A stretch of DNA of 7,452 nt, taken from Prolixibacteraceae bacterium (lineage in GTDB: Bacteria > Bacteroidota > Bacteroidia > Bacteroidales > Prolixibacteraceae). The notes beneath the pieces were generated by a model. That model saw only the letters and a program-made list of their open reading frames with translations. It was not told where the DNA came from and ran no database searches. Shown in pieces: positions 1-6,872 of the stretch (position 1 is the stretch's first letter; every line of letters begins with the position of its first letter). A program made the translations under genes and the position numbers. The DNA lies in NCBI GenBank assembly GCA_016930735.1, contig JAFGGF010000013.1, positions 1-7,452 of the forward strand, written 5' to 3'.

Positions 1-17
1 TCATCATCAAATTAAAA

Positions 18-890
18 ATGAAAAAAAATCAATTCATTACTATACTTTTAACCGTATTCGTTACAGTATTGTTTACCCTGATCATCCTGCCTTCTTGTGA
101 ACTAATTTTTGAAAATGAACATTTTGATTATTCAGAATACGATGCCCTAAATAGTGTTGAAGATTCAGGCAAACTTAAATGGGAATATTGGTATGGTTCT
201 TCAGATGATGAAACAATTGATACAGGAATTGAATTCATTTACGATGAAAATAAGAACCTGGTTGAAAAACAATATCGCCACTTCTATGATAATAAACCAA
301 CAAGCTACGATATAAAAGAATTTTTCATTTACAATGAAGTTGGCAAGTTAACAAAAATGGAAAGGCATATTGCCCAAGGAACTGATGATACTTCTTTTCT
401 TTTAATAAGATATTCACTTTACAGCTATCCTGAACAAGGAATTAAAATGGAAACCAAATTTGATGATACTGGTGTACTAAAAGATTCTATCATTTTTAAT
501 TACAATGGAGATTTATTAATCAGTGAAAAACACTACAATCAGGATGGCTATTGGGAAATGAATTATGAATACAATAATTCAGGAAAGCTTGAAACCATAT
601 TTGACTCCTTCACAAATCGTTCTCACAAATATATTTATGATGAAAATGAATTATTGGTTAAAATTGAAGACTGGGCTGATGAAGAGATAAAAACCATTTT
701 ATATTATGAAAGGGAACAAAAAAATAATGTATTGATTATTCGATCGCACAGAGACCAGGAGAATGAACCGCAAAAAAATTATCTGGGGCAAACCAAATAT
801 GTCGATGGGAAACTTTATGAACTCGTTCATTACCATCCGGGATTTCCAGGATCGGAATGGTGGTGCATCAGGTATGTATATCTTGATTAA
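18..890 (+). CDS. Predicted lipoprotein with RHS/YD-like repeats, function unknown
   Basis: The 290-residue product starts with a lysine-containing N-terminus and a hydrophobic stretch (about residues 6-24), followed by L-P-S-C with Cys27. This reads as a lipoprotein signal peptide, so the mature protein is probably lipidated and held in the envelope. The mature part is acidic just after the cysteine (E28, E32, E34, D37). It then carries irregular repeats of the form Y-x-Y-D/N-E-x-G-x-L, for example around residues 73-81 (FIYDENKNL), 103-111 (FIYNEVGKL), 183-191 (YEYNNSGKL) and 205-213 (YIYDENELL). This is the spacing of RHS/YD beta-strand repeats found in many Bacteroidota surface proteins. 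No catalytic motif or toxin domain is visible, and the length is far below that of true RHS toxins. ATG at 18 is the natural start because it begins the signal peptide. Only 17 upstream bases are available, so its promoter cannot be judged. The lipoprotein call is fairly secure; the biological role is unknown. Confidence 0.85.
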   Translation: MKKNQFITILLTVFVTVLFTLIILPSCELIFENEHFDYSEYDALNSVEDSGKLKWEYWYGSSDDETIDTGIEFIYDENKNLVEKQYRHFYDNKPTSYDIKEFFIYNEVGKLTKMERHIAQGTDDTSFLLIRYSLYSYPEQGIKMETKFDDTGVLKDSIIFNYNGDLLISEKHYNQDGYWEMNYEYNNSGKLETIFDSFTNRSHKYIYDENELLVKIEDWADEEIKTILYYEREQKNNVLIIRSHRDQENEPQKNYLGQTKYVDGKLYELVHYHPGFPGSEWWCIRYVYLD

Positions 891-983
891 CCTGTGATAA
901 TTAAATAAAAATCAGTTGTAATTCGAATAAAAAGTTATATTAAAATTGCTTATTCAAACTCTTTTAAATCACCTTAAAAACCT

Positions 984-991
984 TATTTTTG
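984..991 (+). promoter_or_regulatory. Probable Bacteroidota -7 promoter element before the transglycosylase-uvrA-kinase operon
   Basis: TATTTTTG matches the Bacteroidota primary-sigma -7 consensus TAnnTTTG exactly. The -33 element is weak: the nearest candidate is TTTT at 962-965, 18 bases upstream, not TTTG. A start of transcription a few bases downstream (about 996-999) would leave a leader of roughly 20 bases before ATG 1016. The gap 891-1015 holds no other gene and no clear hairpin terminator. Confidence 0.5.
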
Positions 992-1015
992 CCTTCTTAA
1001 CCAGATTTGAAAAGT

Positions 1016-1966
1016 ATGTCTGAAAAGAAAGTGTGGGGAGTAGTTTTACCCGGAATTTTTGTTATCGGAATCCTGATCGTTTTCAGTATAACCAATACCT
1101 CATTAGGAGATCCGGAGGTTAAAATTATCAGGGAAGAAGCAATGTTTTCAGGAATTAAAATTCCTGACTCTTTAACATTTGCCGGTGAACGGGTTCCTTT
1201 GGAATATTTTGACATCAGGGAAAGCCTCGAACGGGAACTTTTGGTGAATGCTTATTTCCATTCACAGACTATTCGTTTTATTAAACTGGCACCCCGCTAT
1301 TTTTCAGTAATTGAACCCATTTTAAAAGAAAAAGGTATCCCTGATGACTTTAAGTACCTCGCAGTTGCCGAAAGCAACCTCGACCCGAAAGCTGTTTCAC
1401 CGGCAAATGCTGTGGGAATGTGGCAGTTTTTGAAAGTTACTGCAAAAGAATACGGGCTCGAAGTAAATGATGAAGTGGATGAAAGGTACCATCTTGAAAA
1501 ATCGACCTATGCTGCCTGCGACTACCTGAAAAGTGCATACGATAAATTCGGAAGCTGGGCTTTGGTAGCTGCAGCTTACAATGCCGGCAGGACCTTTACT
1601 GTCAACCAAATGGAGAGGCAGAAAAACAACATTTATTTTGACATGCTGCTCGGTGATGAAACTGAACGATATGTTTTCAGGATACTGGCATTAAAAATGG
1701 TTATGGAACATCCGCAGGATTATGGATTTAACATTTCCGATGACGAGAAATACCCGATAATTCCTACGCAGGAAATTGTAATAACCGGACCGGTTTCCAA
1801 CTTAGCCGATTTTGCAAAAGAGCACGGGACCAGTTATAAAATTCTAAAAATGTTCAATCCCTGGCTTCGCGAAAATTATCTGACAAACAATTCAGGGAAA
1901 AAATATGTTATAAAAATTCCGGTTCCCGGGGCAAGAAGCGGCAATATAAATTCAACTCAGAATTAA
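1016..1966 (+). CDS. Membrane-anchored MltD-like lytic transglycosylase (SLT domain)
   Basis: The 316-residue protein probably cleaves the MurNAc-GlcNAc bond of peptidoglycan without water, forming 1,6-anhydro ends, on the periplasmic side. A hydrophobic segment at about residues 7-26 acts as signal or signal-anchor. No cysteine lipobox follows it, unlike lipidated MltD. The SLT domain spans about residues 85-230: the catalytic-Glu motif AVAESNLDPKA has Glu119, followed by the substrate-groove motif GMWQF (134-138) and AAAYNAGR (185-192), in the order typical of family 1 MltD-type enzymes. Residues 258-302 form a LysM-like tail with NPWLR (281-285) and an ending VIKIPVP, similar to the degenerate LysM tail seen in Bacteroidota MltD homologues. 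The frame can be extended to a TTG at 1007, but ATG 1016 gives the better signal sequence (MSEKK) and is preferred. Its stop codon abuts the uvrA start with no gap, so the two genes are co-transcribed. Confidence 0.92.
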   Translation: MSEKKVWGVVLPGIFVIGILIVFSITNTSLGDPEVKIIREEAMFSGIKIPDSLTFAGERVPLEYFDIRESLERELLVNAYFHSQTIRFIKLAPRYFSVIEPILKEKGIPDDFKYLAVAESNLDPKAVSPANAVGMWQFLKVTAKEYGLEVNDEVDERYHLEKSTYAACDYLKSAYDKFGSWALVAAAYNAGRTFTVNQMERQKNNIYFDMLLGDETERYVFRILALKMVMEHPQDYGFNISDDEKYPIIPTQEIVITGPVSNLADFAKEHGTSYKILKMFNPWLRENYLTNNSGKKYVIKIPVPGARSGNINSTQN

Positions 1967-4846
1967 ATGCAGGAAAGCAAAACCATAGAAAAAGAATTAA
2001 CAGAAGAAATCGAAAACGAGGAAGTAATAAATGTTCAGGGAGCCAGGGTTCATAATTTGCGAAATGTCCATGTTGAAATTCCCCGGAACTGCTTAACCGT
2101 AATTACCGGGTTAAGTGGGTCCGGAAAATCATCGTTGGCATTTGATACCATTTATGCCGAAGGTCAGCGTCGGTACATCGAAACATTTTCTGCTTATGCT
2201 CGATCTTTTCTCGGAAATATGGAACGGCCTGATGTTGATAAAATTTCAGGCCTCAGCCCGGTTATTTCAATCGAACAAAAAGTAACCTCCCGGAATCCAA
2301 GGTCAACTGTTGGCACTGTGACCGAAATTTACGATTTCCTGCGTTTATTATTTGCACGTGCAGCTGAGGCATACTCATACAACACGGGAGAAAAGATGGT
2401 AAAATATACGGATGAACAGATCATCAGCCTGATAAAAAGTGATTTTGCAGGTAAAAAAATATACATTCTTTCGCCGGTTGTAAAAGGAAGAAAAGGGCAT
2501 TACCGTGAGTTGTTTGAACAGATAAGAAGGAAAGGTTTTTTACATGCCCGCATCGATGGTGAAATTACCGAAATCAAACATGACCACCGGATTGACCGCT
2601 ATAAAAACCACTTTATAGAAATTGTAATTGACAAACTCATTGTTGATGCAGCAGATACAAAACGATTAAAAGATACGGTTCAAACTGCCATGCAAAATGG
2701 GCATGGAATTATTATGATCCTGGATCATGAATCGGGGAAAAACAAATATTACAGCCGTTTGCTAATGTGCCCCGAAACGGGTATTTCCTACAATGAACCG
2801 GCACCGCACAATTTTTCATTCAATTCACCACAGGGAGCATGCCCAAGATGTAACGGTTTGGGTATTATTACCGAAATAGACAATGATAAAATTGTCCCCG
2901 ATCCTTCAAAAAGTATTTCAAAAGGTGGCATTGCGCCACTTGGAGCATATAAAAATTCGCTCATATTCTGGCAGATAGAAGCTCTGGGAGAAAAATACGG
3001 ATTTACCCTGAACACACCAATAAAAGAAATTGATGAAGAAGGATTAAATGCTGTTTTAAATGGAACTCAGGAAAGAATTCAGTTAAAAAATTCTCCCTTG
3101 GGAAGCAGCATAAACTATCTGATGACCTATGAGGGAGTAATAAAATATATAGATAGTCAACGCGAAGATAATCCATCAAAGACTGCCCAAAAGTGGGCAA
3201 ACCAGTTTGTTAAAACCATTACCTGCCCCGAATGCAATGGGATGCGTTTAAAAAAAGAATCGCTTTGGTTTAAAATTGACAATAAAAATATTTCAGAACT
3301 GGCAGGATACGACCTCGATGAGCTTAACAACTGGTTCGATGGACTGGAAGAAAGACTGACTGAAAAACAGCGGAAAATCGGGACTGAAGTTATCAAGGAA
3401 ATTCGTGACCGGCTGGGTTTTATGTTGAATGTAGGCCTGAATTACCTTGCCCTTGACCGTCCGGCAAGGTCACTTTCAGGAGGTGAATCACAGCGCATCA
3501 GGCTTGCCACTCAAATCGGCTCACAACTTGTGAATGTGCTTTATATCCTCGATGAACCCAGTATCGGGCTTCACCACCGCGATAACCTGAAGCTGATACA
3601 TGCACTTGAACAATTACGGGATACCGGTAATTCGGTCATTGTGGTTGAACACGATAAAGATATGATGCTTCATGCCGACTACCTGATCGATATGGGACCC
3701 ATGGCAGGAAGGCACGGTGGTGAAGTGGTTGCCAGCGGGCCACCTCAGAAAGTCCTGCAAACACAAACTCTTACTGCTGATTACCTGAACGGGAAAAAAC
3801 AAATTGAGGTTCCGGTTGAAAGAAGAAAAGGAAACGGGAAATACCTGTTCCTGTATGGTTGTAAAGGAAATAACCTGAAAAATGTCGATTTAAATATTCC
3901 ATTGGGAAAACTTATTTGTGTTACCGGTGTTTCAGGTAGTGGAAAATCAACTTTGGTAAATGAAACCCTGCAACCAGTTTTAAGCCAGCACTTTTATAAA
4001 TCATTAAAAGATCCGCTCCCGTTTTCAGAAATAAAAGGACTGGAAAATATTGATAAAGTTGTACAGGTTGACCAGTCTCCTCTGGGAAAAACACCACGTT
4101 CAAATCCGGCAACCTATACAGGAGTTTTTTCCGATATCAGAAACCTGTTTGCACAACTGCCTGAATCAAAAATAAGAGGATACAAACCCGGGCGTTTTTC
4201 CTTTAATGTAAAAGGTGGCAGGTGCGAAGAATGTGAAGGTGGCGGGTTAAAACTGATCGAAATGAACTTTCTGCCTGATGTTTATATCCACTGTGATAAA
4301 TGTAATGGCAAACGTTACAACCGTGAAACGCTCGAAGTCAGGTACAAGGGAAAATCAATAAGCGATGTACTTGATATGACCATAAACCAGGCAGTCGATT
4401 TTTTTGAAAATATCCCATCCATTCTGCAAAAAATTAAAACAATTAAAGACGTGGGATTGGGTTATATAACGCTTGGACAATCATCCACTACTTTGTCGGG
4501 AGGTGAATCGCAACGTGTAAAACTGGCTGCCGAGTTATCGAAACGCGATACCGGCAAAACCATGTACATCCTCGACGAACCTACAACAGGGCTCCACTTT
4601 GAAGATATCCGGGTGCTGCTGGAGGTATTGAAAAAACTTGTAGGCAAAGGGAATACGGTAATTGTTATTGAACACAATATGGATGTTATTAAAGTTGCCG
4701 ACCATATTATCGACCTGGGACCTGAAGGTGGAAGAGACGGAGGAGAAATCATTTGCTCGGGAACTCCGGAAGAAATTATCAAAAACAAACAATCTTATAC
4801 TGCAAGGTTTCTAAAAGAAGAGTTAACTTTATCTTCCAAGAAATAA
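1967..4846 (+). CDS. uvrA: Excinuclease ABC subunit A (UvrA)
   Basis: This is the damage-recognition ATPase of nucleotide excision repair. It dimerises, scans DNA with UvrB and loads UvrB at bulky lesions. The product is 959 residues, close to the usual 940-960. It has two ABC ATPase modules: Walker A GLSGSGKS (48-55) and GVSGSGKS (654-661), signature LSGGESQR (503-510 and 843-850), and Walker B with LDEPS (528-532) and LDEPT (869-873). The C-terminal zinc module is complete (C753-x2-C756 and C776-x2-C779), and a further CxxC pair sits at C420/C423. The first zinc module is altered: C268 is followed by P-E-T, so the expected second cysteine is Thr271, while C292 and C295 remain. ATG 1967 follows the upstream stop directly. 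The start is supported by the conserved VQGARVHNLRNV block at about residue 23. The kinase gene follows after 11 bases. No frameshift or truncation is seen. Confidence 0.98.
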   Translation: MQESKTIEKELTEEIENEEVINVQGARVHNLRNVHVEIPRNCLTVITGLSGSGKSSLAFDTIYAEGQRRYIETFSAYARSFLGNMERPDVDKISGLSPVISIEQKVTSRNPRSTVGTVTEIYDFLRLLFARAAEAYSYNTGEKMVKYTDEQIISLIKSDFAGKKIYILSPVVKGRKGHYRELFEQIRRKGFLHARIDGEITEIKHDHRIDRYKNHFIEIVIDKLIVDAADTKRLKDTVQTAMQNGHGIIMILDHESGKNKYYSRLLMCPETGISYNEPAPHNFSFNSPQGACPRCNGLGIITEIDNDKIVPDPSKSISKGGIAPLGAYKNSLIFWQIEALGEKYGFTLNTPIKEIDEEGLNAVLNGTQERIQLKNSPLGSSINYLMTYEGVIKYIDSQREDNPSKTAQKWANQFVKTITCPECNGMRLKKESLWFKIDNKNISELAGYDLDELNNWFDGLEERLTEKQRKIGTEVIKEIRDRLGFMLNVGLNYLALDRPARSLSGGESQRIRLATQIGSQLVNVLYILDEPSIGLHHRDNLKLIHALEQLRDTGNSVIVVEHDKDMMLHADYLIDMGPMAGRHGGEVVASGPPQKVLQTQTLTADYLNGKKQIEVPVERRKGNGKYLFLYGCKGNNLKNVDLNIPLGKLICVTGVSGSGKSTLVNETLQPVLSQHFYKSLKDPLPFSEIKGLENIDKVVQVDQSPLGKTPRSNPATYTGVFSDIRNLFAQLPESKIRGYKPGRFSFNVKGGRCEECEGGGLKLIEMNFLPDVYIHCDKCNGKRYNRETLEVRYKGKSISDVLDMTINQAVDFFENIPSILQKIKTIKDVGLGYITLGQSSTTLSGGESQRVKLAAELSKRDTGKTMYILDEPTTGLHFEDIRVLLEVLKKLVGKGNTVIVIEHNMDVIKVADHIIDLGPEGGRDGGEIICSGTPEEIIKNKQSYTARFLKEELTLSSKK

Positions 4847-4857
4847 AAACTTTATTG

Positions 4858-6522
4858 ATGAAAGAAATAGACATTTATTGTGTCAATACTTCAACGCGTC
4901 ACAGCTATTCACTGGGAACTACTTTGAAAGAAATTTCAGAAGACCTCAATATTCAAATGGAATACCCCGTTTGCGGAGCGATTGTAAATAACAAACTGGC
5001 TGAAATGTCATTTGGCGTTGTGAAACCCAAAACAATTGAATTTATTGACCTTTCACATGTTGATGGCCAAAGAATGTATATACGGTCGTTGTTTTTTATT
5101 TTGTTTGCTGCCGTTAAAGACCTTTATCCTGATATCCGGTTAAAAGTACAACATGGAATTGCCAAAGGTTATTATTGTGAACTGGATGGATTGGGACGTC
5201 AGATTTCAAAATCGGATATTAAAGCTATAAAAAATAAAATGAAGGAATATATTGAAAAGGATATTCCTTTTATTAAAAAAGGCTTGCCAACAAGTGAGGT
5301 TATCAGAATATACCAGAAAGAAAATTTAAAAGATAAAGCAAAATTAGTCGAACAGCAGGGGAAAATTTATACTGATATTTATTTTCTGAACGGTTACGGG
5401 AATTACTATTACGGGCATTTATTACCATCGACTGGTTATATTAAACTTTTCGACCTGATTACTTATTTCGATGGAATATTATTACGGGTTTCAAAGCTTA
5501 AAAAACCCGATAAATTATACAAATATATCACTCAAAATAAACTGTTTGAGATTTATCAGGAACATAAAGACTGGGTTGAGATCCTGAACGTAGCCACAAT
5601 CGGTAGTTTAAATGAATATACTTTAAAAGGCAAAAGCGGCGATATTCTGAAAATCTCTGAAGCATTACAGGAAAAAAAGGTTGCCGAAATTGCCAATATG
5701 ATAACAGAAAAAGCAAAGGATGTTAAAGTTGTCCTGGTTGCAGGCCCATCGGCTTCAGGTAAGACAACCTTTAGTAAAAGGCTATCGGTTCAACTCGCTG
5801 TTAACGGATTACATCCTTTTCAGATATCATTGGATGACTATTTTGTTGACCGGGAACATACGCCAAAAGATGAAAATGGGGAATACGACTTTGAAGCCCT
5901 GAAGGCAATCGATATCGATTTTTTTAATCAGCAACTGAACGAACTTTTTCAAGGGAAGGAAGTTGACCTTCCGGGTTTTGATTTTGCATTGGGGAAGCGA
6001 AAAATTACAGGTAAAAAGTTAAAACTGAATAAAGACGATATTCTGATTATTGAAGGAATACATGGTATGAATCCCGAATTGCTTCCTCAAATAGATGAAA
6101 AAAATGTTTTTAAAATTTTTATTTCTGCATTGACACAGATTTCCTACGATGAACAAAACCATATTTCCACAGCTGATAACCGCTTATTAAGGAGAATGGT
6201 AAGAGACAGCAAATACCGCGGTTATAAAGCAACAGAAACGATTCAAAGATGGCCATTGGTAAAAAAAGGGGAGGAAAAAAATATTTTTCCATACCAGGAA
6301 AATGCTGATGTCATGTTTAATTCTTCAACCATTTATGAACTGGCGGTATTAAAACGATTTGCTGAACCCCTTCTGAAAGAGGTTGCTGAAAATCAACAGG
6401 AATACAGGGAAGCAGTCAGGATGCTGAAATTCCTCTCTTACTTTAAACCGATCGACGATTCAGAAATTCCTCCAACATCGTTGCTGCGGGAATTTTTAGG
6501 TGGAAGCAGTTTTGCTTATTAG
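4858..6522 (+). CDS. TGS / ThrRS-editing-like / uridine-kinase fusion, predicted nucleoside kinase
   Basis: The product is 554 residues with three parts. Residues 1-65 look like a TGS domain. Residues about 70-210 resemble the N-terminal editing region of threonyl-tRNA synthetase: AAVKDLYP (84-91), GIAKGYYCELD (100-110), a helical stretch at 120-165, and PSTGYIKLFDL (190-200). Residues about 288-510 form a phosphoribulokinase/uridine-kinase P-loop domain with Walker A GPSASGKTT (296-304), SLDDYF (324-329), ILIIEG (395-400) and an Arg-rich lid RLLRRMVRD (442-450). The kinase part predicts phosphoryl transfer from a nucleoside triphosphate to a nucleoside such as uridine in the cytoplasm; the true substrate is not shown by the sequence. 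The four metal-site residues of the ThrRS editing centre appear to be replaced, so the middle domain is probably binding or structural. ATG 4858 is chosen, 11 bases after the uvrA stop. An in-frame extension back to TTG 4753 would overlap uvrA and adds residues unlike a TGS start. It is the last gene of the operon. Confidence 0.9.
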   Translation: MKEIDIYCVNTSTRHSYSLGTTLKEISEDLNIQMEYPVCGAIVNNKLAEMSFGVVKPKTIEFIDLSHVDGQRMYIRSLFFILFAAVKDLYPDIRLKVQHGIAKGYYCELDGLGRQISKSDIKAIKNKMKEYIEKDIPFIKKGLPTSEVIRIYQKENLKDKAKLVEQQGKIYTDIYFLNGYGNYYYGHLLPSTGYIKLFDLITYFDGILLRVSKLKKPDKLYKYITQNKLFEIYQEHKDWVEILNVATIGSLNEYTLKGKSGDILKISEALQEKKVAEIANMITEKAKDVKVVLVAGPSASGKTTFSKRLSVQLAVNGLHPFQISLDDYFVDREHTPKDENGEYDFEALKAIDIDFFNQQLNELFQGKEVDLPGFDFALGKRKITGKKLKLNKDDILIIEGIHGMNPELLPQIDEKNVFKIFISALTQISYDEQNHISTADNRLLRRMVRDSKYRGYKATETIQRWPLVKKGEEKNIFPYQENADVMFNSSTIYELAVLKRFAEPLLKEVAENQQEYREAVRMLKFLSYFKPIDDSEIPPTSLLREFLGGSSFAY

Positions 6523-6676
6523 GGGGCTGGAAATCAAAATTGCAGTAACAGAAAGAGTATTCCCAATCGTTTTCGAAATCGTGTAATAAACAATCAATCC
6601 TTACCCTTTGCCCCATTAGAGCCCGATCTACCAATACTGCAATAGGATCATTTTGTTTCTGGTATGGATCATTAAA
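6522..6676 (-). pseudogene. Possible remnant of a minus-strand gene end, convergent with the kinase gene
   Basis: On the minus strand the frame is open from 6676 (a TAG lies just upstream at 6679-6677) into the kinase tail. The part outside the kinase reads like protein, with an amphipathic stretch DPIAVLVDRALMGQRVRID and then an aromatic-rich NDWEYSFCYCNFDFQPP. Exactly at the kinase stop, tandem minus-strand stops TAATAA (6521-6516) lie one base out of frame, after a run of five Cs (G run 6522-6526 on the + strand). One extra base in that run would end the frame neatly after QPP. No ATG opens the frame upstream; only TTG at 6634 and an internal ATG at 6622 exist. I do not recognise the family. 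It could be a decayed gene end, a very short real gene, or chance. Confidence 0.22.
6539..6643. repeat. Perfect 9-base inverted repeat with 87-base spacing
   Basis: ATTGCAGTA (6539-6547) and TACTGCAAT (6635-6643) are exact reverse complements and do not extend further. With 87 bases between the arms they could close a long stem-loop in RNA or mark a two-site operator. Given the region's length and AT bias, such a pair is also possible by chance. Confidence 0.4.
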
Positions 6677-6804
6677 CTAACAATTTCTTTGTTTATAAGA
6701 ATATGCTTCGGATAAATTTTGTATTAATGAGGCTGCCAAACATATTGATCATCAAAAAAGCTTATGGCTTATCAATTATTTCGATTATAATTTTACTGTT
6801 ATTA

Positions 6805-6836
6805 TTTGGAATGAAAATAAACAGCCATTATATTTG
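6805..6836 (+). promoter_or_regulatory. Bacteroidota-type promoter of the superoxide dismutase gene
   Basis: A -33 element TTTG (6805-6808) is followed after exactly 20 bases by TATATTTG (6829-6836), a full match to the -7 consensus TAnnTTTG. The spacing is within the known range for Bacteroides-type primary sigma factor promoters. Transcription would start near 6841-6845 and give an AT-rich leader of about 30 bases before ATG 6873, with no Shine-Dalgarno sequence, which is usual in this phylum. No convincing Fur, PerR or OxyR site was found beside it. Confidence 0.75.
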
Positions 6837-6872
6837 AATAAAAAAAGACAAATTAATCTTAAATTATTCATT

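Larger units (their letters stand above)
6523..6872. other. 350-base intergenic region between the kinase and superoxide dismutase genes
   Basis: The first half (to about 6680) is less AT-rich, carries the minus-strand coding-like frame, and holds a 9-base inverted repeat and a direct repeat GGATCATT at 6645-6652 and 6666-6673 (21 bases apart). The second half is strongly AT-rich and carries the promoter at 6805-6836. A poorer promoter-like pair is TTTG 6688-6691 with AAATTTTG 6714-6721 (spacer 22, first base off consensus). A weak inverted pair ATTGAT 6744-6749 / ATCAAT 6771-6776 encloses AAGC/GCTT. No clear intrinsic terminator for the upstream operon is visible. Confidence 0.7.

Noticed and set aside
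1007..1015. TTG start for the lytic transglycosylase
   Set aside because: It adds only three residues, while ATG 1016 is the standard codon and gives a normal signal sequence.
4462..4788. 108-residue minus-strand open frame inside uvrA
   Set aside because: It lies wholly antisense to the conserved UvrA C-terminal ATPase module and its composition (Ser/Pro/Ile-rich) is that of a shadow frame.
4753..4857. In-frame extension of the kinase to a TTG start inside uvrA
   Set aside because: The added 35 residues do not resemble a TGS N-terminus and overlap uvrA by 94 bases; ATG 4858 directly starts the TGS-like strand MKEIDIYCVN.
6523..6640. Intrinsic terminator after the kinase gene
   Set aside because: No GC-rich hairpin followed by a T run is present; the TTTCGAAA palindrome around 6574 is too short and lacks a T tract.
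6758..6776. GCTTATGGCTTATC tandem words as a CRISPR or iteron-like repeat
   Set aside because: Only two partial copies exist, without spacers or further units.
6780..6870. Fur/PerR-like operator before the dismutase gene
   Set aside because: The AT-rich stretch contains TTATTA and ATTATA words but no 7-1-7 inverted repeat near the consensus.
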